From: Rhodanobacter sp. DHB23
GTDB taxonomy: Bacteria > Pseudomonadota > Gammaproteobacteria > Xanthomonadales > Rhodanobacteraceae
NCBI RefSeq assembly: GCF_014842975.1
Contig: NZ_JACYXK010000028.1
Span: 62,001 to 126,000, forward strand
Length of the DNA: 64,000 bases
Direction: 5' to 3'
Every line of letters begins with the position of its first letter. Position 1 is the first letter of the stretch. This document shows, piece by piece, positions 46,776-54,800 of this stretch. The position numbers and the translations under genes are program-made. The notes under the pieces were generated by a model, which saw only the letters and a program-made list of their open reading frames with translations, ran no database searches and was not told the DNA's origin.

Positions 46776-47792
46776 ATGATGACGCTGCAACCCGTGCTTG
46801 CCCTTGGCTGGAACCCTGCGATCGGCATACCGATGTTCATCGTCGGCCTGGTCGTGCTGGTCCTGATCTGGCTGTTCGGCCAGCCGAAGAAGGAGCAGCA
46901 GGGCAAGCGCCGCATGCCGTCGTCGACCGGGCAGGGCACGGGCAACCCCGGCGGCGAACGCCGCGAGCCCACCCTGGGCGAGGGCGGCGACGCCGATGCC
47001 GACGAGCTTTCCTTCAGCGCCACCGACGAAGCGCGCTTCGACGAAAAGGCGGTGTCGCCGAAGCAGGGCGAACTCGATGTCGGCCTGCGCGAGGAACTGG
47101 AGCGTCTCGGCGCCACCTTGTCCGGCGAGCGCGGCACCGGCACGACGCGCAGCAAGCTGGCCGGCCAGGCCGCCGCCATCGTGGACGCGTTGCGCGCGCC
47201 CTCGTCTTCGGCCGGGGCCGCGCAGGCGCCGCCGGTCGACGTTGCCGCGACACCGGTCCCCGCGCCCGCCGCGGCGCCCACCCCCGCGCCGTCGCAGAAC
47301 CGCTTGCCGCCGCGCTCCGACCTCGGCCGCCGCCCGGTGCAGATGCCGGTGGAACGCATCGTCACCTTGTTCGTGGTGGCACGCGAAGGCTCCAGCTTCC
47401 ACGGCTCCGACCTGATCGTGGCCGCCGAGAAGGCCGGCCTCGAATTCGGCGACATGGGCATCTACCACCGCCTGGTCGACGGCAAGCGCGAGCTGGGCCC
47501 GATCTTCAGCGTCGCCAACATGCTCAAGCCCGGCAGCTTCGACTTGGCCCGGCTCGACGCGCTGCGCACGCCCGGCCTCAGCTTCTTCATGACCCTGCCC
47601 GCGCCGCTGCCCGCGCTCGACGCTTGGGACACCATGCTGCCCACCGCGCAGCGCCTTGCCGAGCTGCTGGACGGGCAGGTGCTGGACGAGGAGCGCAACG
47701 CGCTCGGCCGCCAGCGCATCGCCCACATCCGCGACGAACTGCGCGGCTGGGACCGCGACCACGAAGGCCAGGAAATCCACCTCCGGCGCTGA
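46776..47792 (+). CDS. zipA: Cell division protein ZipA
   Basis: A 338-residue divisome protein that tethers FtsZ to the inner membrane. One N-terminal transmembrane helix (about 18-36, IPMFIVGLVVLVLIWLF) is followed by a long charged and Pro/Ala-rich linker (40-190) and a C-terminal FtsZ-binding domain (about 195-330: IVTLFVVAREGSSFHGSD, IFSVANMLKPGSFD). A second ATG at 46779 is an equivalent start. In many relatives ligA follows; here the next gene encodes a PP2C phosphatase instead. Confidence 0.93.
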   Translation: MMTLQPVLALGWNPAIGIPMFIVGLVVLVLIWLFGQPKKEQQGKRRMPSSTGQGTGNPGGERREPTLGEGGDADADELSFSATDEARFDEKAVSPKQGELDVGLREELERLGATLSGERGTGTTRSKLAGQAAAIVDALRAPSSSAGAAQAPPVDVAATPVPAPAAAPTPAPSQNRLPPRSDLGRRPVQMPVERIVTLFVVAREGSSFHGSDLIVAAEKAGLEFGDMGIYHRLVDGKRELGPIFSVANMLKPGSFDLARLDALRTPGLSFFMTLPAPLPALDAWDTMLPTAQRLAELLDGQVLDEERNALGRQRIAHIRDELRGWDRDHEGQEIHLRR

Positions 47793-47843
47793 GTGCGCGG
47801 ACGCGCAAAGTTTGCTGGCTCGGGTTTCGAAAGGGGACGGACG

Positions 47844-48713
47844 ATGGACCAGGCTATCGACTTCCATGCCAAGCCGCAGGTCGCCGCGGGTCGCGCCCGT
47901 GGCGGCCGCGACGCACAGCAGGATGCATTGGTCTGCCTGCACGATCCGGCCAGCGACACCCTGTTGCTGCTCCTGGCCGATGGCATGGGCGGCGACGGCG
48001 CAGGGGAGCTGGCAGCGGAAGGGGTGATCGATACGGCCCGCCGTCTGTGGGAACAGGGCCTGTGGCGCGAGCAGCCCGGCGCGCTGTTCCTGGAGTCCCT
48101 GTGCCAGGAAGCGCATGCCGAACTGGTCCGCCGGCGCGAGGGGCTGGTCGCCGCCGAACCGCACTCCACCGTGGTCGCACTGCTGGTCCGCGGCAAACAG
48201 GCGTACTGGGTCCACGTGGGCGACAGCCGGCTGTACCGCTTCCAGGGCCGGCGCTGCCTCAGCTGCACCGAGGACCACAGCGTCGCCCAGCTCAAGCTGC
48301 GCCGTGGCGAGATCACGCCGGAACAACTGGGCCGGGATCCCGACCAGCACAAGCTGCTGCGCGGGCTCGGCGGCAGTGCGCCGCCCGAGGTCGAGCATGG
48401 CGGCGCGCTCCTGCACACCGGACAGACCTTCGCCCTGTGCAGCGACGGTGTCTGGGAACAGCTGTCCACGCAGGAGCTGCGGCGCCTGTCGCGGCGCCGC
48501 GACCAGCGCGGCGCACTGCACGAAGCCTTGTTGCTGGCGACTGCGCGCGGCGGCGAGCAGGGCGACAACGCGGCGCTGATTTTCCTGCGGATCGCCGGCG
48601 CAGGCTGGGTGCGCCGCTATGGCGAGAAACTCTGGTCCGCCATGCATCCCGCCGCCGCGGTGCGCGGGCCTGGCGGGCGGGGCCTGGCGAGCGATGGCGA
48701 GGTGGGAAGGTGA
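47844..48713 (+). CDS. PP2C-type Ser/Thr protein phosphatase
   Basis: A 289-residue PPM-family phosphatase. Metal-binding motifs are visible: RDAQQDALV near the N-terminus, LLADGMGGDGAGELAAEG, VHVGDSRLYRF, ALCSDGVWEQLS and GGEQGDNAALIFL. No membrane segment is predicted. It probably removes phosphates placed by the Ser/Thr kinase encoded convergently 1 kb away, a common kinase-phosphatase pairing. The ATG at 47844 follows AAGGGGA; the frame extension upstream is not conserved in character. Its stop overlaps the LysM lipoprotein start (TGATG). Confidence 0.9.
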   Translation: MDQAIDFHAKPQVAAGRARGGRDAQQDALVCLHDPASDTLLLLLADGMGGDGAGELAAEGVIDTARRLWEQGLWREQPGALFLESLCQEAHAELVRRREGLVAAEPHSTVVALLVRGKQAYWVHVGDSRLYRFQGRRCLSCTEDHSVAQLKLRRGEITPEQLGRDPDQHKLLRGLGGSAPPEVEHGGALLHTGQTFALCSDGVWEQLSTQELRRLSRRRDQRGALHEALLLATARGGEQGDNAALIFLRIAGAGWVRRYGEKLWSAMHPAAAVRGPGGRGLASDGEVGR

Positions 48714-49642
48714 TGGCGTTTCCGTGCCGGTCCCTGCGGACTGCCGTGCTGCTGGTCCTGGCAGGCACCGCCGGTTGTGCGCAGATGAGTTCGTTGAAGA
48801 ACAAGGTCGACGACAGCATGCACGGCTCGCCGAGAGTCACCATGGAACGCACCGCACCCGGGGCGGAAGCACCCGCCACGCCACCGTCGTCGCTGGGCGA
48901 GATCATCAACGGCGACCTGCAGCGTGGCCGCTACGCCGAGGGCGAGCGCGCCCTGCGCCAATACCTGGCGGCACATCCCGGCGACCGCGCCGCGCAGGCC
49001 TTGTTGCACCAGCTCACGGTCGATCCTGCGCACGAGCTCGGCACGCGTTCGCGCAACTACATGGTGCAATCCGGGGATTCCTACAGCACCCTGGCGGCGC
49101 GCTACCTGGGCGACGCACAGCGCTTCGTGATACTGGCGCGCTACAACGGCTCGGCCGATCCCTCGATGCTGCGTGCGGGGCAGACCCTGCGCCTGCCGCT
49201 CGGTGCCACGTCGCCGGGCCCGGCGGCACCGGCACCGGTACCGGCAGCCGACGCGAGTGTCGACATCGTGGCCCCCGCGACATCCGTCGCCCCGGCGACG
49301 GCGAACGCGCCCGCCGAATCGGCGACGGCAAAGGCGAGTAGGCTGCAACGCGAGAGCGTGGCCCTGCTGGCGCAGGGGCACAAGGACCAGGCGCTGGCGC
49401 AGCTCGACGAAGCGTTGTCCCTCGATCCGCACCTGAAGTCCAGCGATCCGCAGGCGGCCGCCATGCGCCAGCAGTTGCTGGCCGCCTACCACCAGCGCGC
49501 GATCGTGCTGTACCGCGACCAGAAGCTGGATCCTGCCATCGCCCTGTGGGATCACGTGCTGGCGATCGATCCTTCCTACGAGCCCGCGGTGATCTATCGC
49601 GCCCGTGCGCTCGAGCTCAAGCAGCGCCTGAAGCAGTTCTGA
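48713..49642 (+). CDS. LysM-domain lipoprotein with TPR-like C-terminus
   Basis: A 309-residue lipoprotein. A lipobox (LAGTAGC, Cys22) suggests membrane anchoring. A tetratricopeptide-like unit (about 60-100) precedes a LysM domain (about 113-163; NYMVQSGDSYSTLAARYLGD and QTLRLP), which usually binds peptidoglycan glycan chains. A Pro/Ala linker (165-210) leads to two more TPR-like repeats (215-309). The overlap with the phosphatase suggests a role in the same signalling module, possibly an envelope sensor or scaffold. It is convergent with the kinase gene. Confidence 0.82.
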   Translation: MAFPCRSLRTAVLLVLAGTAGCAQMSSLKNKVDDSMHGSPRVTMERTAPGAEAPATPPSSLGEIINGDLQRGRYAEGERALRQYLAAHPGDRAAQALLHQLTVDPAHELGTRSRNYMVQSGDSYSTLAARYLGDAQRFVILARYNGSADPSMLRAGQTLRLPLGATSPGPAAPAPVPAADASVDIVAPATSVAPATANAPAESATAKASRLQRESVALLAQGHKDQALAQLDEALSLDPHLKSSDPQAAAMRQQLLAAYHQRAIVLYRDQKLDPAIALWDHVLAIDPSYEPAVIYRARALELKQRLKQF

Positions 49643-49664
49643 CCCGCCACCATCGCCGCATCCG

Positions 49665-51365
49665 TCAGGAGGCGCCCTGTTCGGCGCCCTGGGGCTGGAT
49701 GATGCGGGTGGGCTGCAGCGCCGGCTCGGCTTCGACACGCGGCGACGTGGAAAGTCCCGCGTCGTTCTGCTGGCGGGCCTGCAGCGCGCTGTTCATCAGG
49801 TTGAAGGCGGCGAACAGCTGGCCAAGCTCGTCCCGGCGTACCAGCCGGATGCGATGGTGGAAGTCGCCGCGCCCGACCCGGAGCAGGGCATCGCTGAGCA
49901 TCTGCAACAGGGCGAACGGGCGCCGGAACAGCCAGTAGGCAGCGCTCACCACCACCACCAGCGTCACCAGCAGCACGGCCAGGATTACCCCCAGCGTGAT
50001 GCGCTGGGCGGTGCGCAAGGGGGCGCTGCTGATGCCCAGGCGCAACTCGCCGACCGTCTTGGTCTGGTAGAGGATCGGCACATCGAACAGCAGCATGGCG
50101 CCGTCGCCGCTGCTGGCGACCTGGCCACGGTAGCTGTCGGCGCCATTGCCCCGCGGCAGCGGCTTCTGTCCGGCCGGTGCGGGCAGCGCGTGCCCGATTT
50201 CCGCAGCTTTCGTGCTGGCCACCACGTTGCCCAGGTGATCGGCGACGGCGAGGTAGTGGATCTGCCGGTTCTGCGCGATGTCCTGCACCAGCGCACGCGT
50301 GGCGGCCTGGTCGTTCAGCAGCAGGTTTTCCGCCGCCTCGCCGGCGATCATCCGGCTCAGGGAACTGCCGAAATCCAGGGCAACGCCGGTGACCGCGGTG
50401 TTCTGCTTGGCATAGATCGCTGCCAGGCCGAGCAGCAGCACCAGGCACAGCGTGGCTCCCAGCGCACCGGCCCAGCGCAGGCGCAGCGAGATGATGCGGT
50501 TGGCGATCGGCTTCTCGTGCAGGCGCTCGTATTCGCGGCGCGCCTGGCGCAGGTCGTCGGCGACTTCGGCGCCGCTCTGGTAGCGCGCATCCGCCGCGGG
50601 CGAGAGCAGGGTGCGCACGATGCCCACCAGCATCGATGGCGTGGCCGGGTCCAGCGGCTCGATCGGCGGGCGGGGCAGGCGCTGCCGTTCGCGGATCAGC
50701 CGCGGCACGTCGGCGGTCTCGCGCCACGGCAGCTTGCCGGTGATCAGCCAATGCATCACCACGCCCAGCGAGAACAGGTCGCTGCGCGCGTCGTCCGCTT
50801 CACCGCGCAGGCGCTCGAGCGCCATGTAGGCCGGCGTTCCACCGACCTCGCCGTTGGCGGCGCGCGTGCCATGCCGCTCGGAGATGCCGAAATCGTTGAG
50901 CTTGGCGTAATGCCAGCCCTCGGCCAGCATGATGTTCTCCGGCTTGATGTCGTGGTGGATGACGCCCTGCTCGTGCGCGTAATTCAGCGCGGTGGCCATC
51001 TGGCTGGCCAGCTCGATGACCATCGGCAGCGGCGGCAGGCCTTCGCTGGCGACCCTGCTCGCCAGCGTCTCGCCGCCGAGGCGTTCCATCGCGATGTACG
51101 GGCGGCCGTCGTCGGTCTCGCCGGCGTCGAAGATGGTGACGATGTTCGGATGGACCAGGTGCCCGGCCGCGCGGGCTTCGGCAAGAAAGCGCTGCCGGTA
51201 GGCCGGGTCGGCCGCCACGTGATGGTGCAGGCACTTGATCGCGACCTGGCGCTGGATGCCGGGATCGAAGCCGGCGTAGACCACCGCCATCGCCCCTTCG
51301 CCGAGTACGCCGTCGATGCGGTAGCGGCCGATCGTCCGCGGTACGGCGGTGGCTCGGGCATTCAC
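49665..51365 (-). CDS. Receptor-like Ser/Thr protein kinase with periplasmic sensor and C-terminal HAMP
   Basis: A 566-residue Hanks-type kinase. The catalytic domain (about 14-275) has the Gly loop LGEGAMAVVY, Lys44, the catalytic loop HHDIKPEN (Asp139; His replaces the usual Arg) and DFG at 158-160. A membrane helix (299-320), a periplasmic cache-like region (321-455; IHYLAVADHLGNVVAST), a second helix (456-480) and a HAMP-type segment (about 478-533) follow, with a Pro/Gln-rich tail. The usual HAMP output is absent. The FHA gene lies ten bases upstream, and phosphatase and lipoprotein genes converge on it. Confidence 0.9.
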   Translation of the reverse strand: MNARATAVPRTIGRYRIDGVLGEGAMAVVYAGFDPGIQRQVAIKCLHHHVAADPAYRQRFLAEARAAGHLVHPNIVTIFDAGETDDGRPYIAMERLGGETLASRVASEGLPPLPMVIELASQMATALNYAHEQGVIHHDIKPENIMLAEGWHYAKLNDFGISERHGTRAANGEVGGTPAYMALERLRGEADDARSDLFSLGVVMHWLITGKLPWRETADVPRLIRERQRLPRPPIEPLDPATPSMLVGIVRTLLSPAADARYQSGAEVADDLRQARREYERLHEKPIANRIISLRLRWAGALGATLCLVLLLGLAAIYAKQNTAVTGVALDFGSSLSRMIAGEAAENLLLNDQAATRALVQDIAQNRQIHYLAVADHLGNVVASTKAAEIGHALPAPAGQKPLPRGNGADSYRGQVASSGDGAMLLFDVPILYQTKTVGELRLGISSAPLRTAQRITLGVILAVLLVTLVVVVSAAYWLFRRPFALLQMLSDALLRVGRGDFHHRIRLVRRDELGQLFAAFNLMNSALQARQQNDAGLSTSPRVEAEPALQPTRIIQPQGAEQGAS

Positions 51366-51375
51366 GCCGGAACCC

Positions 51376-51894
51376 TCAGAACAGCCGCCAGGCCAGGCCG
51401 GCGACGATCACCAGTCCAGCCAGTATCAGCAGGCCGGTGCCCAGCAGCGCCGGCTTGCCGAAGCGTGGGCCGCGCTTGTCGCGGGTCAGGAAGACGAATT
51501 CGGCGAGGCCCAGCCGGACGCGGTCGCCGTGGCGCAGCACCGCCTCGTGGATACGCTGTCCGTTCACGAACGTGCCGTTGGTGGACAGCGTATTCATGAT
51601 CACGTAGTGACCCTGCTGATTCATGATCCACGCGTGCGAGGCCGACACGCTGGAATCCCCGATCACGATGTCGTTGTCGCCACGCCGGCCGACCGTCTGC
51701 CGGCCCGGGCGCACCGTGTAGCGCTGGCGGTCGTGTTCGCCGCCGACGCCTTCGAGCACCGGCTCGTGCACGCTGGCACGACCGGTCGGAGCGGGCGCAA
51801 GCTCGTCGGCTTGCAGGCGCAGCTCCTCGGCGGAAAACAACCGCGTTCCCTGGGGGCCTGCAGAACGTCGGGGCATCGATTTGTTGGGGCTCAT
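51376..51894 (-). CDS. FHA-domain protein with C-terminal membrane anchor
   Basis: A 172-residue protein. The forkhead-associated domain (about 58-138) has GRRGDNDIVI, SSVSASHAWI and NTLSTNGTFVNG, the residues that bind phosphothreonine. A C-terminal transmembrane helix (about 149-170, LLGTGLLILAGLVIVAGLAW) tethers it to the inner membrane. The N-terminal 55 residues look disordered and may hold phosphosites. It is ten bases upstream of the kinase gene and probably recruits or reads its phosphorylated products. The ATG at 51894 is the best start. Confidence 0.88.
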   Translation of the reverse strand: MSPNKSMPRRSAGPQGTRLFSAEELRLQADELAPAPTGRASVHEPVLEGVGGEHDRQRYTVRPGRQTVGRRGDNDIVIGDSSVSASHAWIMNQQGHYVIMNTLSTNGTFVNGQRIHEAVLRHGDRVRLGLAEFVFLTRDKRGPRFGKPALLGTGLLILAGLVIVAGLAWRLF

Positions 51895-52347
51895 GTCAGG
51901 CGCTTGGGCGATCCTGCGGAACACTATAGAGCCAATTGTCATGCCGAATCTGTCGATGCTGCCCCGGCACGAAATCGTGTCCCGGCCTGCGGCCAGTCGA
52001 CTGGCGTGCTGCGCAAACCAGCGTTGAGAGCGCGCCTGCTGGCGATCTTCGTACGATGCCTCAAGACGTCCGAGGGTCGGGCGTGTCCGTCAAATTGAAG
52101 TGAATGGCGGCTGCGATGGGCACTTTCGCGCGGCGTGCTGACGCAGGAGATGCAGGCCGCCGTGGTTTGCATCGACACGCCGAACAACACCAGTGCGCTG
52201 CTGGCAAGGCTCAGGTGCTTGATGGCAAACAGCATTTAATCGCGCTATGGTTGCGAGGCTTCAGGGGTGGCAGTTGCTTGCTGCGAATCGGCGCGCAAGC
52301 ACCGCCGCAAGTCGGAAATCCTTCTGCAAACGTGGTGGCCATCCAAT
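51895..52347. other. Divergent region between the FHA gene and the chemosensory operon
   Basis: About 453 bases. A minus-strand frame (51939-52235) begins with a signal-like segment (MLFAIKHLSLASSALVLFGV) but continues as Arg/Ser-rich sequence without family features, so it is not called. No convincing promoter or repeat was found. The chemosensory operon promoter should lie here. Confidence 0.45.
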
Positions 52348-52818
52348 ATGGCGGCACCGGTTTCCCTGCTCGTGTTCAAACTGGACCTGCTGCGGCTGGG
52401 CGTGTCGCTGGCCGCGGTCGAGCGCGTGGAACACGCCTGCGAAGTCACTCCCTTGCCCGGGGCACCGAAGGCCGTGCTGGGCGTGGTCAATCTGCAAGGC
52501 CATGTGGCGGTGGTCATCGACCTGAGACTGCGGCTGGGTTTGCCGCCGCGTCCGATCAGTCCTTCGGATGCTTTCGTGGTGCTGGCGTTGCCGCAGCAAT
52601 TGTTTGTACTACCGGTCAGCGAAGCAGAAGGCGTGACCGCGGTGGACAGCGGGGACTTCGTGCCGAGTGAGGCACTGATCCATGGCGTTGCCCGGGTGCA
52701 GGGCCTGGTGAAAACGCCAGATGGCCTGTTGCTGATCGACGATCCGCAGCAATTCCTCGATGTCCATGCCATGCGGGCACTGGCCAGTGCCCTGGATGCC
52801 CGCCGTGCCGGGCGGTGA
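52348..52818 (+). CDS. cheW: CheW-like coupling protein (first copy, WspB-like)
   Basis: A 156-residue CheW-fold adaptor that links chemoreceptors to the CheA kinase. Typical segments are VSLLVFKLDLLRLGVSLAAV, given here in its opening half, PGAPKAVLGVVNLQGHVAVVIDLR and the final GLLLIDDPQQFLD. The start ATG precedes AAPVSLL; a longer frame carries an unrelated basic stretch. It opens an eight-gene operon ordered cheW, cheR-TPR, cheW, receptor, cheA-REC, cheB, hybrid kinase, REC-EAL. It overlaps cheR by 23 bases. Confidence 0.87.
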   Translation: MAAPVSLLVFKLDLLRLGVSLAAVERVEHACEVTPLPGAPKAVLGVVNLQGHVAVVIDLRLRLGLPPRPISPSDAFVVLALPQQLFVLPVSEAEGVTAVDSGDFVPSEALIHGVARVQGLVKTPDGLLLIDDPQQFLDVHAMRALASALDARRAGR

Positions 52819-54238
52819 GGCAACCGTTCTCTGGGAGCACGCCGGCTCGGTCGTGGAGCGGCTCTTCGGGCTGCACCTGCAGGGCGAGAGACTGCCAGAC
52901 CTGAAGCGTTCGCTCAGGGGGGCGGCGAGCGAACTCGGCCTCTCCGATGCGGAAGCATGCGCGCGACTGCTGGTTTCGGAGAAGCTCGACGACGCGGGCG
53001 TGGAAATCCTGGCCAGTCACCTCACCATCGGGGAGACCTACTTCTTCCGCGACCAGGAAGCCTTCGCGGCGCTCTCGGCGCATGTCCTGTCTGAGCTCAT
53101 CGAGCAGCGGCGGCGCACGGGGAACCGGCAACTGCGCATCTGGAGCGCAGCCTGCTGCACCGGCGAGGAAACCTATTCGATCGCCATCCAGTTGCAGCAA
53201 CTGCTGCCGGACATTGCCAACTGGCAAATCAATCTCCTCGGCACCGACGTCAATCCGCGTTTTTTGCGCACGGCGGCGGAAGGGGTGTATGGCCAATGGT
53301 CGTTCCGCGGCACATCGCCGGATTTTCGCGCCCGCCATTTCCGTCAGCTGGCAGGGGGACGCTACGTCCTGTCGCCCACGATCCGGCGCATCGCCCACTT
53401 TGCCTCCTTGAACCTCGCCGACGAGGCCGCGCTGGCCGGCATGCGCGATGGCGACTTCGACCTGGTGCTCTGCCGCAATGTGCTCATGTACTTCACGTCG
53501 GCGCAGGCATCGAAGGTGGTCGAGGCACTGCACGGCTCCTTGCGCGAGGAGGGCTGGCTGGCGGTCGCGCCGTGCGAGGCCTCGCAGACCTTGTTCGCCG
53601 GGTTTCGTGCGCTCCACTGCGACGGGGCGATCCTTTACCGGAAGGGCCCAGCGCCGGACCGGCACGGAAGTGCTCCAAAAGACGCAGGCATCCCGGCGGC
53701 GATGCCGGTCAGGACGCATCCGGCAGGGACGCGTGCAGCGCATGAGGCGTCGCTCCGCTTTCCGAAGCCAGTGACACCGCTCCCTGCGCCCAGGCGGGCA
53801 ACGCCGCCGGCCAAGGCGCAGGAAGCGGCGCTTCCTGTGAAGGCTATCGCCGCACGGGCGCGGGCATTGGCCGACCAGCGGCGCATGGACGAAGCGCTGG
53901 CCTGCTGTGATCGCTGGATAGCTGCCGAAAAGCTGGACCCGGCGGCCCATTGCCTGAGGGGGATGATTCTTGCCGAAACGGGCAACATGCCCGAGGCCAG
54001 TGCCGCATTCGAGCGCAGCCTGTACCTGGCGCCCGATGGTGTAATGGCCGGCCTGGCACTTGCCAATCTGGAACGGACCCGTGGACGGGAGAAGCATGCG
54101 GCACGTCACTATCGCAACATCCTCGCCTTGCTCGAACGGCTGCCTCCAGACGCCGACCTAGAACACGCCGAGGGCATCAGCGTGCGGCAACTGACCTCCC
54201 TGGTCAGGGACTTGATGGTCGCGGGAGACCACACATGA
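52796..54238 (+). CDS. cheR: CheR methyltransferase with C-terminal TPR (WspC-like)
   Basis: A 480-residue chemoreceptor glutamate methyltransferase. The CheR domain (about 10-285) has TIGETYFFRDQEAF, WSAACCTGEETYSIA (SAM site), GTDVNPRFL and the CRNVLMYF motif. A Pro/Ala linker precedes tetratricopeptide-like repeats (about 355-460; IAARARALADQRRMDEALACC as its opening, then AHCLRGMILAETGNMPEASAAFERSL). CheR with TPR is the WspC arrangement of alternative-function chemosensory systems. A GTG at 52805 is an alternative start. The stop overlaps the next cheW (ATGA). Confidence 0.92.
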   Translation: MPAVPGGEATVLWEHAGSVVERLFGLHLQGERLPDLKRSLRGAASELGLSDAEACARLLVSEKLDDAGVEILASHLTIGETYFFRDQEAFAALSAHVLSELIEQRRRTGNRQLRIWSAACCTGEETYSIAIQLQQLLPDIANWQINLLGTDVNPRFLRTAAEGVYGQWSFRGTSPDFRARHFRQLAGGRYVLSPTIRRIAHFASLNLADEAALAGMRDGDFDLVLCRNVLMYFTSAQASKVVEALHGSLREEGWLAVAPCEASQTLFAGFRALHCDGAILYRKGPAPDRHGSAPKDAGIPAAMPVRTHPAGTRAAHEASLRFPKPVTPLPAPRRATPPAKAQEAALPVKAIAARARALADQRRMDEALACCDRWIAAEKLDPAAHCLRGMILAETGNMPEASAAFERSLYLAPDGVMAGLALANLERTRGREKHAARHYRNILALLERLPPDADLEHAEGISVRQLTSLVRDLMVAGDHT

Positions 54239-54771
54239 CCTCGCCCCATGGCCCTGACGCTGCTCATGCCATCCTGCGCGAACGTGCGCAGCGACTGGCG
54301 CAACGACCTTCCGGCAAGCCGCTCGATGAGCAGGTCGAGCTGCTCGAGTTCACTCTCGCCCACGAGCGTTACGCACTGCTGGCCAGCCAGGTGCACGACG
54401 TGCAGCCGCTCAGGGATCTCACGCCGCTACCCTGCACGCCACCGTTCCTTCGGGGCTTGGTCAACCTGCGCGGGCGGCTGGTGGCAGTGATCGACCTGAA
54501 GCAGTTTTTCGGCCTGCCCGAACCGGGCATCACCGACCTGCACAGGATCGTGCTGCTGCGCAGGGGCGAGGTGGAAATCGGACTGCTGGCCGACACGGTC
54601 GAGGGTGTCTCGGTCGTCGACAAAAGCCGCATCCGGCCGACCCCGTCGATCGTGGGGGGAGTCGCTGCGGAATATATCGTGGGTGTGACGCCGGAACGGC
54701 TGGTGGTACTGGACACGGACGCCATCCTCAGCGACCCGCGTCTTGTCGTGGACGAGGACGTGAATACGTAA
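54235..54771 (+). CDS. cheW: CheW-like coupling protein (second copy, WspD-like)
   Basis: A 178-residue CheW with an N-terminal helical extension of about 30 residues before the fold begins at VELLEFTLAHERYALLASQV. The GLVNLRGRLVAVIDLKQFFGL segment and the final ERLVVLDTDAIL are standard. Two CheW proteins flanking a CheR-TPR gene match wspB-wspC-wspD order. The longer second CheW and the shorter first one probably differ in which partner they dock. It is translationally coupled to cheR and ends 29 bases before the receptor gene. Confidence 0.92.
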   Translation: MTSPHGPDAAHAILRERAQRLAQRPSGKPLDEQVELLEFTLAHERYALLASQVHDVQPLRDLTPLPCTPPFLRGLVNLRGRLVAVIDLKQFFGLPEPGITDLHRIVLLRRGEVEIGLLADTVEGVSVVDKSRIRPTPSIVGGVAAEYIVGVTPERLVVLDTDAILSDPRLVVDEDVNT

Positions 54772-54800
54772 ACCAACAATGGCATCAACAGGGGGCTGCC

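Noticed and set aside
47844-51894. Kinase, PP2C and FHA genes as part of a type VI secretion locus
   Set aside because: No structural secretion gene (tss, hcp, vgrG) lies on either side within the window.
51939-52235. Minus-strand frame with a signal-like N-terminus before the chemosensory operon
   Set aside because: Only the first 20-25 residues look protein-like; the rest is Arg/Ser-rich without conservation cues. Mentioned in the gap entry but not called a gene.
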